NCBI GenBank assembly: GCA_944387015.1
Contig: CALXDH010000001.1
Span: 1-64,000, forward strand
DNA: 64,000 nt
From: an uncultured Oscillospiraceae bacterium
GTDB lineage: Bacteria > Bacillota > Clostridia > Oscillospirales > Oscillospiraceae
Direction of reading: 5' to 3'
The position numbers and the translations under genes were made by a program. Positions 1 through 8,287 of the stretch are shown here, one piece after another; position 1 is the stretch's first letter; each line of letters starts with the position of its first letter. The notes under the pieces were generated by a model. That model searched no databases. It saw only the letters and a program-made list of their open reading frames with translations, and had not been told where the DNA came from.

Positions 1-619
1 CATCTATATCGTGGACCTGCAGAAGACCGTCCGCAAGCTGGAGGAGGCCTATAACTTCGTCCGTCAGCTGTCTGAGAACGGCCAGTCTCTGCTGTTCGTG
101 GGCACGAAGAAGCAGGCTCAGGAGGCCATCCGCGAGGAGGCTACCCGCTGCGGCCAGTACTATGTGAACGCTCGTTGGCTGGGCGGCATGATGACCAACT
201 TCAAGACCATGCGTACCCGTGTGGACCGTCTCAACCAGCTCAAGACCATGCAGGCTGACGGCACCTTCGACATGCTGCCCAAGAAGGAAGTCATGAAGCA
301 CCTGGGCGAGATCGAGAAGCTGGAGAAGTACCTGGGCGGCGTGAAGGAAATGAAGAAGCTCCCCGGCGCTCTGTTCATCGTGGATACCCGCAAGGAGCGC
401 AACGCCATCGCTGAGGCTCACAAGCTGGGCATTCCCGTGGTGGCCATCGCCGATACCAACTGCGATCCCGATGAGATCGATTACGTCATCCCCGGCAACG
501 ACGACGCTATCCGCGCCATCAAGCTGATTTCTTCCATCATGGCCAACGCCGTGCTGGAGGGCAAGCAGGGCGAGCAGACCGAAGAGGCTGCCGCTGAAAA
601 GGCCGAGGACGCCGAGTAA
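1..619 (+). CDS. rpsB: 30S ribosomal protein S2 (5' end missing)
   Basis: The open frame enters the window already running (IYIVDLQKT from base 2) and stops at TAA 617-619, so the N-terminus lies upstream and the GTG at base 11 is an internal Val codon. About 205 residues are visible. Recognisable S2 blocks are [29 protein letters not shown] and the [15 protein letters not shown] segment near the C-terminus, followed by an acidic Glu/Ala tail. S2 binds the 30S head and helps recruit S1. The gene is followed 67 bp later by tsf, the usual bacterial rpsB-tsf operon. High confidence. Confidence 0.97.
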   Translation, partial: IYIVDLQKTVRKLEEAYNFVRQLSENGQSLLFVGTKKQAQEAIREEATRCGQYYVNARWLGGMMTNFKTMRTRVDRLNQLKTMQADGTFDMLPKKEVMKHLGEIEKLEKYLGGVKEMKKLPGALFIVDTRKERNAIAEAHKLGIPVVAIADTNCDPDEIDYVIPGNDDAIRAIKLISSIMANAVLEGKQGEQTEEAAAEKAEDAE

Positions 620-686
620 TTTCGGACCTGGTCCGGCGGGAGAGCGGACGGCTCTCCGATTGAAATCAATATTGGAGGAAAGTAAA

Positions 687-1604
687 ATGGCATTTACCGC
701 TGCTGACGTAAAGAACCTGCGCGAAATGACCGGCGTGGGCATGATGGACTGCAAGAAGGCTCTGACCGCTTCCGACGGCGACATGGACAAGGCTGTCGAG
801 TGGCTGCGTGAAAAGGGCATGGCCGCCTCCGCCAAGAAGGCTGGCCGTATCGCCGCCGAGGGCATGGCTTATGCCACCGTCGTGGACGGCGTGGGCGTCG
901 TGGTCGAGGTCAACGCCGAGACCGACTTCGTGGGCAAGAACGAGAAGTTCGTGGACTTCGTCAAGGGCGTGGCTGCTACCGTGGCCAAGGAGAACCCCGC
1001 TGATCTGGACGCTCTGATGGAGTGCAAGTACAACGGCACTGATCTGACTGTCACCCAGCAGCAGCAGGAGATGGTCCTGGTCATCGGTGAGAACATCAAG
1101 GTCCGTCGTTTCGCCCGCTTCGAGGGCGGCGTGTCCGTTGCCTATGTTCATGCCGGCGGCAAGATCGGCGTGCTGGTGAACCTGGACACCGACCTGGCTG
1201 CTGAGAAGGTGGAAGAGGTCGGTAAGGACGTCGCCATGCAGATCGCCGCTCTGAACCCCCGTTTCTGGGACAAGAGCCAGGTGACCCAGGATGTTCTGGA
1301 CGAAGAGAAGAAGATCATGATGGTCCAGATGGCCAACGACCCCAAGATGGCTTCCAAGCCCGAGCAGGTGCGTGAGAAGATCGTTGTGGGCAAGCTGAAC
1401 AAGTTCTATGCTGAGAACTGCCTGCTGCAGCAGGAGTTCGTGAAGGACAACACCATGTCCATCGAGAAGTATATCGCCTCTGCTGCCAAGGCGCTGGGCG
1501 GTACCATCACCTTCAAGGACGCCGTGCGTTTCGAGAAGGGCGAGGGCATCGAGAAGAAGCAGGAGAACTTTGCCGAGGAGATCGCCTCCATGGTGAAGGG
1601 CTGA
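687..1604 (+). CDS. tsf: Translation elongation factor Ts
   Basis: EF-Ts exchanges GDP for GTP on EF-Tu. The protein has 305 residues. The N-terminal UBA-like part carries the family signature REMTGVGMMDCKKAL, and the core has NAETDFVGKNEKF, the TDFV loop that inserts into EF-Tu. I start at ATG 687, which has GGAGGAA at 674-680; an in-frame upstream codon at 660 has no ribosome site. It follows rpsB and is closed by an intrinsic terminator at 1665-1701. Length and order fit the family. Confidence 0.98.
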   Translation: MAFTAADVKNLREMTGVGMMDCKKALTASDGDMDKAVEWLREKGMAASAKKAGRIAAEGMAYATVVDGVGVVVEVNAETDFVGKNEKFVDFVKGVAATVAKENPADLDALMECKYNGTDLTVTQQQQEMVLVIGENIKVRRFARFEGGVSVAYVHAGGKIGVLVNLDTDLAAEKVEEVGKDVAMQIAALNPRFWDKSQVTQDVLDEEKKIMMVQMANDPKMASKPEQVREKIVVGKLNKFYAENCLLQQEFVKDNTMSIEKYIASAAKALGGTITFKDAVRFEKGEGIEKKQENFAEEIASMVKG

Positions 1605-1664
1605 GAGCCTGTGTCTCCGTCCCACGCAAAACGGACACATTGTCCCGCATAACCTGACCCGAAA

Positions 1665-1701
1665 GGGCCCGAGGGAATTCGTTCCCCCGGGCTCTTTTTT
1701 T
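1665..1701 (+). terminator. Intrinsic terminator of rpsB-tsf
   Basis: GGGCCCGAGGGAA and TTCCCCCGGGCTC form a 13-bp stem with one mismatch and one G-U pair around a TTCG tetraloop. Seven T residues follow directly. It lies 60 bp after the tsf stop. Confidence 0.93.
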
Positions 1702-1809
1702 GTATTTCCATCCGGAATTCGGCCCGGTCTTGCAGGAGTTTTCCAGTTATCGGCCCCTTTTTTGGAGGTTTCCGGAAGGGGGGAGGGGGATATGGGAGAG
1801 CTCCAAAAT

Positions 1810-1906
1810 CAGTGGCACAAATGCAGGGTTTTCGTTGGCATGAAAACAGCCTGCATCACTGCACCCCGAAAGGGACTCAAAGGACGAATCCTTTGAGTCC
1901 CTTTTT
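1810..1906 (+). ncRNA. Candidate small structured RNA with intrinsic terminator
   Basis: CAGTG (1810-1814) pairs with CACTG (1857-1861), ATGCAGG (1821-1827) with CCTGCAT (1850-1856), and GTTTTC (1828-1833) with GAAAAC (1842-1847). Seven bases later comes a perfect 16-bp stem, 1869-1884 with 1889-1904, with a CGAA loop and a T run. The terminator belongs to neither tsf, which has its own, nor the downstream gene, whose promoter is at 2100. The 5' end is unknown, so the extent is a minimum. No known RNA family is recognised. Confidence 0.4.
1869..1906 (+). terminator. Strong perfect-stem intrinsic terminator
   Basis: A 16-bp perfect inverted repeat (AAAGGGACTCAAAGGA and its complement) with a CGAA loop runs into six T residues. 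It would end a plus-strand transcript that starts after the tsf terminator. Confidence 0.88.
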
Positions 1907-2099
1907 TGTCGCCTTTTTCTCGCTGCTTCCTGTAAAGCATCTATCCTTTTCGGGTCGATCCCCGTTTCCATTGCTGAGGAGCAAGCAACGGGAAGAGGTA
2001 ATAGGACAAGCAGCATGGATTTTACCGGTACAGGCGAATGCCGGATGAATGCACTTTTCCGGTTTTGTTGTCGTAATCCGCTCAATCAGGGGATTTTCC

Positions 2100-2128
2100 T
2101 TGTATTTGGTGGGGCAAGCTGGTATAAT
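2100..2128 (+). promoter_or_regulatory. Sigma-A promoter of M50 peptidase/scpAB
   Basis: -35 TTGTAT (2100-2105), 17-bp spacer, -10 TATAAT (2123-2128). The start codon at 2165 lies about 30 bp after the expected start of transcription. Confidence 0.8.
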
Positions 2129-2164
2129 ACTTCTATATTTTGGGGTATTTTGACTGGAGACATT

Positions 2165-2827
2165 ATGCTGCACTATCTGCGAGAATTGTTTTACGCGCTG
2201 GACTTCGCATCTATGAGCGCCGCAGTGCTGCGGGTGGCCGCTATCATCCTGTGCATGACGGTCCACGAGACCTGCCACGGTCTGGCAGCCTACGCACTGG
2301 GTGATCCCACCGCGAAGTCGATGCACCGGCTGTCCCTGAACCCCCTGCGCCACATCGACTGGCTGGGCCTTGCCCTGATGTTTGTGGCGGGATTCGGCTG
2401 GGCAAAGCCTGTTCCGGTGGACCTGCGGTATTTCAAAAAGCCCAAGCAGGGCATGGCCCTCACTGCCCTGGCAGGGCCCGTATCCAATTTCGTGCTGGCC
2501 TTTCTGGCGCTGCTGGCCTGCAAGGCCATTCTCTATGTCCCTTACAGCGACGGTTGGGGCCTTGCCTTTTCCTTTTGTTATTACACCGCCATTTTGTCTA
2601 TCGGTCTGGGGGTATTCAACCTGATCCCCATTCCGCCGCTGGATGGTTCCAAGGTGTTGGCAGTGCTGCTGCCGGACCGGTTCTATGGCGCTTGGATGCA
2701 CTATGAGCGCTATGGCATGGTGGTGCTGCTGGCCCTGTCCTTCGCCGGCATCGGCACCGGTGTCATCGACGCTGCGATCAACGGTGTCTATTATGCCATG
2801 AGCATGCTGCTGGGCATGCCGTTTTAA
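2165..2827 (+). CDS. Site-2 protease family (M50) membrane peptidase
   Basis: A 220-residue integral-membrane zinc protease. The zinc-binding HExxH is H34-E35-x-x-H38 inside MTVHETCHG, in the first membrane segment, and the second metal motif is IPIPPLDGS near residue 160, giving the Asp ligand. At least four hydrophobic segments are visible. ATG 2165 is preferred because GGAGA lies just upstream and the promoter is at 2100-2128; the frame is open further upstream but crosses that promoter. Family members cut membrane proteins, but the substrate is unknown. It precedes scpA, a common arrangement in clostridia. Confidence 0.9.
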   Translation: MLHYLRELFYALDFASMSAAVLRVAAIILCMTVHETCHGLAAYALGDPTAKSMHRLSLNPLRHIDWLGLALMFVAGFGWAKPVPVDLRYFKKPKQGMALTALAGPVSNFVLAFLALLACKAILYVPYSDGWGLAFSFCYYTAILSIGLGVFNLIPIPPLDGSKVLAVLLPDRFYGAWMHYERYGMVVLLALSFAGIGTGVIDAAINGVYYAMSMLLGMPF

Positions 2828-2850
2828 GCTTTGTATGAGGTGAACATCCG

Positions 2851-3633
2851 TTGGAAAATCCCGTTTTCAAGCTGGAAAAGGTGGTCCGCTCCCGGTCTGA
2901 GGAAATGCAGGACTTTGAGGGACCGCTGGATCTGATCTTATATCTTCTGGGCAAAAACAAGATGGAAATCCAGGACATTTCCATTTCTCTGATCTGTGAC
3001 CAGTATCTCCAGTGGCTCTCCCAGCGCCAGCAGATGGACCTGGAAGTAGCCAGCGAGTTTGTCACCATGGCTTCCCATCTGGTTTACATCAAGACCCGGA
3101 TGCTGCTGGCCATTGAGGACGAAGAGGCTCAGAGTGAGATGGACGCTCTGATCCAGTCCCTGGAGGAGCGGCGCCGCAATGAAAACTACACCAAGATCAA
3201 AGCCATGGCCCAGCGTTTGGCCCCCATGGGGGAGTTTGGACGAAACATCCTCACCCGGGACCCGGAGCCCGTGGAGCGGGGGAAGGTCTATCTCTACTCC
3301 CAGGAGCCGGGAGACCTGATCCTGGCCATGGCGGAGATCCGCAGTCGGGCAGAGCGGGCCCTGCCGCCGCCCAGGACCGCTTTTCAGGACATCGTCCGCC
3401 ACGAGCCCTATCCGGTGGAGAGCAAGGCGCGGGAGATCATCCAGCGGCTCAAGCTCCACGGTATCACCAGCTTTCGCATGCTCTTCCGGGGCAACCGCAG
3501 CCGCAGCGAGGTGGTGGCTACCTTTCTGGCGGTTTTGGAGCTGTGCCGGGCCTGCATCATCCATCTGGCGGGCTCTGAGACGGACTGCACCGTCCGCCAG
3601 GAGCGGGAATTGCCTGATAATCTGACGCTGTAA
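2851..3633 (+). CDS. scpA: Segregation and condensation protein A
   Basis: Kleisin subunit of the SMC-ScpAB condensin, which bridges SMC heads and helps compact and separate chromosomes. 260 residues. The family opening FEGPLDLILYLL is at about residues 24-35, followed by the region with LVYIKTRMLL, and a C-terminal winged-helix part. The start is TTG 2851, supported by GAGGTGA at 2837-2843. It is 23 bp after the M50 gene and 13 bp before scpB, so the three form an operon. Confidence 0.95.
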   Translation: MENPVFKLEKVVRSRSEEMQDFEGPLDLILYLLGKNKMEIQDISISLICDQYLQWLSQRQQMDLEVASEFVTMASHLVYIKTRMLLAIEDEEAQSEMDALIQSLEERRRNENYTKIKAMAQRLAPMGEFGRNILTRDPEPVERGKVYLYSQEPGDLILAMAEIRSRAERALPPPRTAFQDIVRHEPYPVESKAREIIQRLKLHGITSFRMLFRGNRSRSEVVATFLAVLELCRACIIHLAGSETDCTVRQERELPDNLTL

Positions 3634-3646
3634 GGAGTAAGCTGAC

Positions 3647-4288
3647 TTGGAACACTTGGAGATGAAAGAGATCGAGTCCGCCGTGGAGGCAATTTTGTTC
3701 GCCTCCGGAGAGCCGGTGCAGACAGAGCGTATCTGCGTGGCCCTGGAGATCGACCAGCCCACCGTGGAACAGGTGCTGCAGCGGCTGATGGACTATTACG
3801 CCTATGAGCGGCGGGGCATCCGGCTGCTGCACATCGAAGACAGCTGGCAGCTGTGCTCCTCGCCGGACTATGCGGACCTGATCCGTAAAGCTTTCGAGAT
3901 CCGAAAGCCTGCCAAGCTCAGCCAGCCGGCGCTGGAGGTCCTCACCATCATTGCCTACTACCAGCCAACCACCCGGGCCTACGTAGATCAGATCCGAGGC
4001 GTGGACAGTGCCTATACCATCGGACTATTGCTGGAGCGCAAGCTCATTGAGGAGTGTGGACGGCTGCAGGTCCCGGGCCGGCCGCACCTCTACCGGACTA
4101 CCCGGCAATTCCTGCGGGCCTTCCATCTGAGCAGCTTGGAGGATCTGCCGGAGATGCCGGATCTGGGCGAGGAAGGGCAGATGCGCCTGGGAGAAAACGG
4201 GGAGATCGTGGACCCCGAGGCGGGGGCAGGGCCTCTGCCGTCCGACCCGCCGGAACAGATGGAGCCGGAGGACGGCGAAGAAGTTTGA
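3647..4288 (+). CDS. scpB: Segregation and condensation protein B
   Basis: A winged-helix partner of ScpA in the condensin complex. 213 residues. Visible family blocks are AVEAILFASGEPV, the segment QPALEVLTIIAYYQP and the motif RPHLYRTT. The start is TTG 3647 with AAGGAG at 3633-3638. The last 45 or so residues are Glu/Pro/Gly-rich and probably disordered. ScpB is normally a dimer that docks on ScpA. Confidence 0.95.
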   Translation: MEHLEMKEIESAVEAILFASGEPVQTERICVALEIDQPTVEQVLQRLMDYYAYERRGIRLLHIEDSWQLCSSPDYADLIRKAFEIRKPAKLSQPALEVLTIIAYYQPTTRAYVDQIRGVDSAYTIGLLLERKLIEECGRLQVPGRPHLYRTTRQFLRAFHLSSLEDLPEMPDLGEEGQMRLGENGEIVDPEAGAGPLPSDPPEQMEPEDGEEV

Positions 4289-4314
4289 TGACCGAAGAAA
4301 AGAGGTGAAGGGAA

Positions 4315-4977
4315 GTGCGGCTGCTCATCATCATTTTGGGCATCCTGATCGTACTGCTGACGCTGATCAGCCGCCTGCGGCTGGGACTGCTGGCAGCGAT
4401 TGCCGGAGGAGAACCTACGCTTTCCCTGCGGATCGGTCCTGCTTCCATTCACCTTTACCCGCCCCGGAAGGAAGCTTCCTCAGCGGCACCTGTTCCGGAA
4501 GAACCCAAAGAAATCAGGGTAAAAAAGAAAACAGAGGGAAAGCTGGTCAAGCCGGGGCTTTCCGATTTGAAGGATGCTTGGACAGTCCTTTGGCCGCCTA
4601 TCCGGCGGGCGCTGGCACGGACCCGGCAAGGGATCCGAATCGATCCGCTGGACCTCTCTGTCACAGTAGGCGGGGCGGAAGACCCCGCAGAGGCCGCCAG
4701 GACCTGCGGTATGCTGGAAATGTTGGTCTGGACCGTGATGCCGGCTCTGGAACAGCTCTTGGTGATCCCGCATCCGCACATCCATGTGGGCGTAGATTTT
4801 GATGTTGGGAAGACCCGGCTGGACGGCACTGCCGCCGTCACGATCCGACTTGGAACGCTGGCAGCAGTGGCATTGGGCGCAGGCATTCCTGTCTTGCGCT
4901 GGTTTTTGAAGCTTCAAAAGCGGGATACGCAGCCTTCCAAGGAGACTCCTCCCACAACCGTTGACGCACATGCATAA
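4315..4977 (+). CDS. DUF2953 membrane-anchored protein (YtfI-like)
   Basis: 220 residues with a first hydrophobic helix (LLIIILGILIVLLTLI), a charged Lys/Glu-rich middle, and a second hydrophobic stretch near residues 180-195. The GTG start at 4315 has AGAGGTGAAGG upstream. Its neighbour downstream is gerW; in Bacillus the equivalent pair is ytfI-ytfJ, which is the main reason for the call. The function is unknown, but association with GerW suggests a role in the developing spore. An alternative frame covers the first half but has no such context. Confidence 0.8.
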   Translation: MRLLIIILGILIVLLTLISRLRLGLLAAIAGGEPTLSLRIGPASIHLYPPRKEASSAAPVPEEPKEIRVKKKTEGKLVKPGLSDLKDAWTVLWPPIRRALARTRQGIRIDPLDLSVTVGGAEDPAEAARTCGMLEMLVWTVMPALEQLLVIPHPHIHVGVDFDVGKTRLDGTAAVTIRLGTLAAVALGAGIPVLRWFLKLQKRDTQPSKETPPTTVDAHA

Positions 4978-4993
4978 AGAAAGGACGAAGAAT

Positions 4994-5392
4994 ATGGACG
5001 ATACAATGGAGAAAAAGCACCCCCTCAACGATCTGATGCGGGAGACCATGGCCAAGATCCGGGAGATGGTAGATACCAACACCATCGTGGGCCAGCCAAT
5101 CACTACCCCTGACGGTGTGACGCTGATCCCCATCTCCAAGGTCAGCTTCGGTTTCGGCAGCGGCGGCGGCGACTATGGAAAAACCCCGCCCAAGGATTTC
5201 GGCGGCGGCAGCGCCGCAGGTGTGAAAATTGACCCTGTGGCGTTCCTGGTCATCAAGGACGGTACTACCCGAGTATTGCCCGTGGCGGTGCCGCCGGTGT
5301 CCACTGTGGACCGTATCGTAGAGATGGTTCCCGATATTCTGGATAAAGCGGAAAAATATTTCGACAAGAAACAGGAAGATCCCACCTGCTAA
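4994..5392 (+). CDS. gerW: Spore protein GerW (YtfJ family)
   Basis: 132 residues. The family core is TIVGQPITTPDGVTLIPIS, followed by the Gly-rich FGFGSGGGDYG and later GVKIDPVAFLVI. ATG 4994 is chosen because AAAGAAAGGA lies about 8 bp upstream; in-frame upstream codons overlap the previous gene. In Bacillus, GerW is a forespore-made protein needed for normal spore germination. It sits directly after the DUF2953 gene, the conserved pairing. Confidence 0.92.
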   Translation: MDDTMEKKHPLNDLMRETMAKIREMVDTNTIVGQPITTPDGVTLIPISKVSFGFGSGGGDYGKTPPKDFGGGSAAGVKIDPVAFLVIKDGTTRVLPVAVPPVSTVDRIVEMVPDILDKAEKYFDKKQEDPTC

Positions 5393-5434
5393 GCGGGGTA
5401 TACTACCATCACTCTGTTTGTGAGGTGATGGCGG

Positions 5435-6532
5435 TTGTTCAAGCCTGTTCGGATCTGCGCCTGTTTTCTGGCCGCGGTTTTGCTGTTTAGTATTTTTCCT
5501 TGTCAGTCCACAGCAGTCAGCACATCGGCCACTTCTGCGATCCTGATGGATGTGGATAGCGGTCGGGTGCTGTATGCACAGAATCCGGATGCGAAAATGC
5601 TGATCGCCAGCACCACCAAGATTCTGACCGCTCTGGTGGCCATTGAAGAGGGAGATCTCTCCGCCACAGTGAAGGTGAGTCGTGAGGCTGCCTATACGGA
5701 AGGTTCCTCCATGTACCTGAAGGAAGGGGAGACTCTCACACTGGAGACTCTGCTCTACGGACTGCTGCTGTGCTCCGGCAATGACGCTGCCGTGGCGGTG
5801 GCGGAGGGGGTCAGCGGCAGCGTGGACAAGTTCGTGGACCAAATGAATGAAAAAGCCAAGGCTCTGGGGATGACACACTCCTCCTTTGCAAACCCCAACG
5901 GCCTGGATGATGAAAAACACTACTCTACTGCCCGGGACATGGCGATCTTAGCCTGTGCGGCGGTAGAAAATGAGACGCTGGTCCGCATCGCCTCCACTCG
6001 TCAGGTGACCATCGGGGGACGCACTATGACCAACCACAACAAGCTCCTGAGTTATATTGACGGGTGCATCGGCCTCAAGACCGGATACACCATGGCGGCG
6101 GGCCGGACGCTGGTGAGCTGTGTGGAGCGCAACGGCCAGCGGCTGGTGGCGGTGACGCTGCAGGACGGAAACGACTGGGCGGACCACCAGGCACTGTATG
6201 AATACGGCTTTTCCACTTATCCCGCCCGCCGTGCCGCCGTGCTGGGGCAGCCTCTGGAGACGGCAGAGGTCCGGGGCGGAGCGGAGGATACGGTGCCGCT
6301 GGTGGCGGCGGAGAGCTTTGCCTGGCCCCTGGCGGAAGGGGAATCCCTGGAAACAGCGGTGGAGCTGGATGAGCCCCTGACCGCGCCGCTGAGCGCGGGG
6401 ACCCGGGTAGGGGAGGCGGTGTTCCGTCTGAACGGGAAAGAGGTGGGCCGCGTAGATCTGCTGTGCGGCGCAGGAGTTGCGCCCCAGCTGGAACCGGCGC
6501 TCCACCAGCTGCATCTGGCCCTGCCGGAATAA
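5435..6532 (+). CDS. D-alanyl-D-alanine carboxypeptidase (S11, DacB/DacF type)
   Basis: A low-molecular-mass penicillin-binding protein that trims the terminal D-Ala from peptidoglycan stem peptides. 365 residues. It has a signal peptide (about residues 1-28), the catalytic SxxK at S59-T-T-K62, SxN at S114-G-N116 and KTG at 215-217, then a C-terminal beta domain. The start is TTG 5435 after GAGGTGATGG. It lies between gerW/scpAB and an RluB-type gene, much like dacB in Bacillus, which shapes the spore cortex. Whether this one is vegetative or sporulation-specific cannot be told. Confidence 0.92.
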   Translation: MFKPVRICACFLAAVLLFSIFPCQSTAVSTSATSAILMDVDSGRVLYAQNPDAKMLIASTTKILTALVAIEEGDLSATVKVSREAAYTEGSSMYLKEGETLTLETLLYGLLLCSGNDAAVAVAEGVSGSVDKFVDQMNEKAKALGMTHSSFANPNGLDDEKHYSTARDMAILACAAVENETLVRIASTRQVTIGGRTMTNHNKLLSYIDGCIGLKTGYTMAAGRTLVSCVERNGQRLVAVTLQDGNDWADHQALYEYGFSTYPARRAAVLGQPLETAEVRGGAEDTVPLVAAESFAWPLAEGESLETAVELDEPLTAPLSAGTRVGEAVFRLNGKEVGRVDLLCGAGVAPQLEPALHQLHLALPE

Positions 6533-6546
6533 GGAAGAGAGAGACG

Positions 6547-7254
6547 ATGGAAGAACGCGTACAAAAGCTGCTCTCCGCCGCGGGAGTCTGCTCCCGGCGG
6601 ACGGCGGAAACCTATATCGCAGCCGGGAGGGTGAGCATCAACGGAGAGACTGCCCAGCTGGGCCAGCGGGCAGACCCGGAGCGGGATGACATCCGCTTGG
6701 ACGGTCACCCCCTTGGTGAGAAGGCAGCACCGGTGTATCTGCTGCTGAACAAGCCACGGGGCTATGTCACGACCCTTTCGGATGAGAAGGGACGCAAAAC
6801 CGTGGCGGATCTGGTGGCGGACTGCGGCGTCCGGGTCTATCCCGTAGGACGGCTGGATCTGGACTCCGAGGGATTGCTGCTGCTGACCAATGACGGTGCA
6901 CTGATGCAGCACTTGCTGCATCCCAGGCATCAGGTAGACAAGACTTACCATGTGACGGTCTTCGGCGACATCCGGGACGCAGCTGTCCGTCTTGCTGCTG
7001 TCACCGACCTGGAGGGGGAGCCCATCTGCCCCGCTCAGGTGTCCCTGTTACATCAAAGCGGCCGCAAAGCGGTGCTGGAAGTCACCATCCACCAGGGGAA
7101 AAACCGTCAGATCCGGCGGATGTGCGCCCAGTGCGGATGGAAGGTCCAGCGTCTGCGGCGGGTAGGGGAGCATACCCTGGAACTGGGAAACCTGCCCGTG
7201 GGAGCCTGGCGGCATTTGACGGAAGGTGAAGTGGCCGCGCTGCGGGAGGCATAA
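6547..7254 (+). CDS. rluB: Pseudouridine synthase, RsuA/RluB family
   Basis: Converts a uridine in rRNA to pseudouridine; RluB acts on 23S rRNA near position 2605. 235 residues: an S4 RNA-binding domain (about 1-60, EERVQKLLSAAGVCSRR) and a catalytic domain with PVGRLDLDSEGLLLLTNDG, whose Asp attacks the uridine. ATG 6547 has AAGGAAGAGAG upstream; the open frame before it overlaps the carboxypeptidase. An intrinsic terminator follows at 7266. RsuA is the alternative; order next to scpAB favours RluB. Confidence 0.9.
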   Translation: MEERVQKLLSAAGVCSRRTAETYIAAGRVSINGETAQLGQRADPERDDIRLDGHPLGEKAAPVYLLLNKPRGYVTTLSDEKGRKTVADLVADCGVRVYPVGRLDLDSEGLLLLTNDGALMQHLLHPRHQVDKTYHVTVFGDIRDAAVRLAAVTDLEGEPICPAQVSLLHQSGRKAVLEVTIHQGKNRQIRRMCAQCGWKVQRLRRVGEHTLELGNLPVGAWRHLTEGEVAALREA

Positions 7255-7265
7255 AAAGTCCATCA

Positions 7266-7299
7266 GAGGTGCGGCGTTGCTCCGCACCTTCTTTTTTTG
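7266..7299 (+). terminator. Intrinsic terminator after rluB
   Basis: AGGTGCGG (7267-7274) pairs with CCGCACCT (7282-7289) around CGTTGCT, then CTTTTTTT. Confidence 0.9.
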
Positions 7300-7331
7300 C
7301 AAGATTGCAGTAAAATCCTGCAAAAAGCAGT

Positions 7332-7359
7332 TTGAATTTGGCGGGAAGTGTGGTACAAT
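7332..7359 (+). promoter_or_regulatory. Sigma-A promoter with extended -10
   Basis: TTGAAT (7332-7337), 16-bp spacer, TACAAT (7354-7359) preceded by TGG (extended -10). It drives the RpiR regulator and probably the genes behind it. Confidence 0.75.
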
Positions 7360-7420
7360 ACCTTACCGCAAGCAACACCCACAAATCTGTCGAATCAGCG
7401 GGTGGAGGGAGGATGACACC

Positions 7421-8287
7421 GTGGCAAAGAGTATCTTACATATCATTGAGACCAATATGAGCAGCTTTTCCAAGGGGCAGAAGCTGATTGGCCACTACAT
7501 CCTGGAAAACTACGATAAGGCCGCTTTTATGACCGCCAGCAAGCTGGGTCGGCTGGTGGGCGTCAGCGAGTCCACCGTGGTCCGTTTCGCCTCGGAACTG
7601 GGCTATGATGGTTATCCCAGTATGCAGCGGGCCCTGCAGGAGATGATCCGCAGCCGTCTGACCTCTACCCAGCGTATCCAGCAGGCGGGGGACATGCTCT
7701 CCGGGCAGGATCTGCTGACGGCAGTGGTTCAGACGGATATGGATAAGCTGCGGATGGTGGTGGACGAAGCAGACCGCAAAGAATTTGACAAGGTGGTCAA
7801 TCTGCTGATGGGGTGCAGCCACCTGTATATCCTAGGGGTGCGCTCGTCCTACTTTGTGGCGGGTTATCTGAATTTTTACATGCATCTGCTCTCGGAAAAC
7901 GTGACGCTGGTGCAGTCCAACGCCGCCGGCGAGATCTTTGAGCAGCTCTTCCGCATCGGACCGGGAGACGTACTGCTGGCCATCAGCTTTCCCCGGTACT
8001 CCAACGTGACGGTGAACACCGTGAAATTCGCCCGGGACCGTGGGGCCACCATCGTGGCCATCACAGACAATGAGCTCTCCCCGGTATATCAAATGTCCGA
8101 TGCGGCGCTGCTGGCACCCAGTGAGATGATCTCCTTCGTGGACTCCATGGTGGCGCCGCTGTCGCTGATCAACGCGCTGTTGGTGGCCATCGGTTACCGG
8201 ATGGGGAAGGATGTCTCCAAGACCTTTGGAGAGCTGGAGGATATTTGGAACGAGTACGGCGTATTCGGAAGGACGGACGATGAGTAA
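7421..8287 (+). CDS. MurR/RpiR family transcriptional regulator
   Basis: 288 residues: an N-terminal helix-turn-helix domain (about 1-80, with LGRLVGVSESTVVRFASELG) and a C-terminal sugar-isomerase (SIS) domain that binds a phosphosugar (about 125-265, ILGVRSSYFVAGYLNFYM). The start is GTG 7421 with GGAGGGAGG at 7404-7412 and the promoter at 7332-7359. No sugar operon is adjacent; its last 8 bp overlap the flavoprotein gene, so the usual local target is not evident. The ligand is unknown. Confidence 0.92.
   Translation: MAKSILHIIETNMSSFSKGQKLIGHYILENYDKAAFMTASKLGRLVGVSESTVVRFASELGYDGYPSMQRALQEMIRSRLTSTQRIQQAGDMLSGQDLLTAVVQTDMDKLRMVVDEADRKEFDKVVNLLMGCSHLYILGVRSSYFVAGYLNFYMHLLSENVTLVQSNAAGEIFEQLFRIGPGDVLLAISFPRYSNVTVNTVKFARDRGATIVAITDNELSPVYQMSDAALLAPSEMISFVDSMVAPLSLINALLVAIGYRMGKDVSKTFGELEDIWNEYGVFGRTDDE

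Larger units (their letters stand above)
1605..2164. other. 560-bp non-coding gap with structured RNA signals
   Basis: No convincing gene lies here; the short open frames run across hairpins and lack ribosome sites. In order it holds the tsf terminator (1665-1701), a purine run (about 1775-1795), a long imperfect stem (1810-1861), a perfect terminator (1869-1906), two competing short stems (1951-1992) and the promoter of the M50 peptidase (2100-2128). The stem plus terminator at 1810-1906 could be the 3' part of a small RNA, but no clear promoter for it was found. Confidence 0.6.

Noticed and set aside
666-1640. Long open frame antisense to tsf
   Set aside because: A product of the strict GC-rich codon use of tsf; leucine/histidine-rich translation, no ribosome site, no family resemblance.
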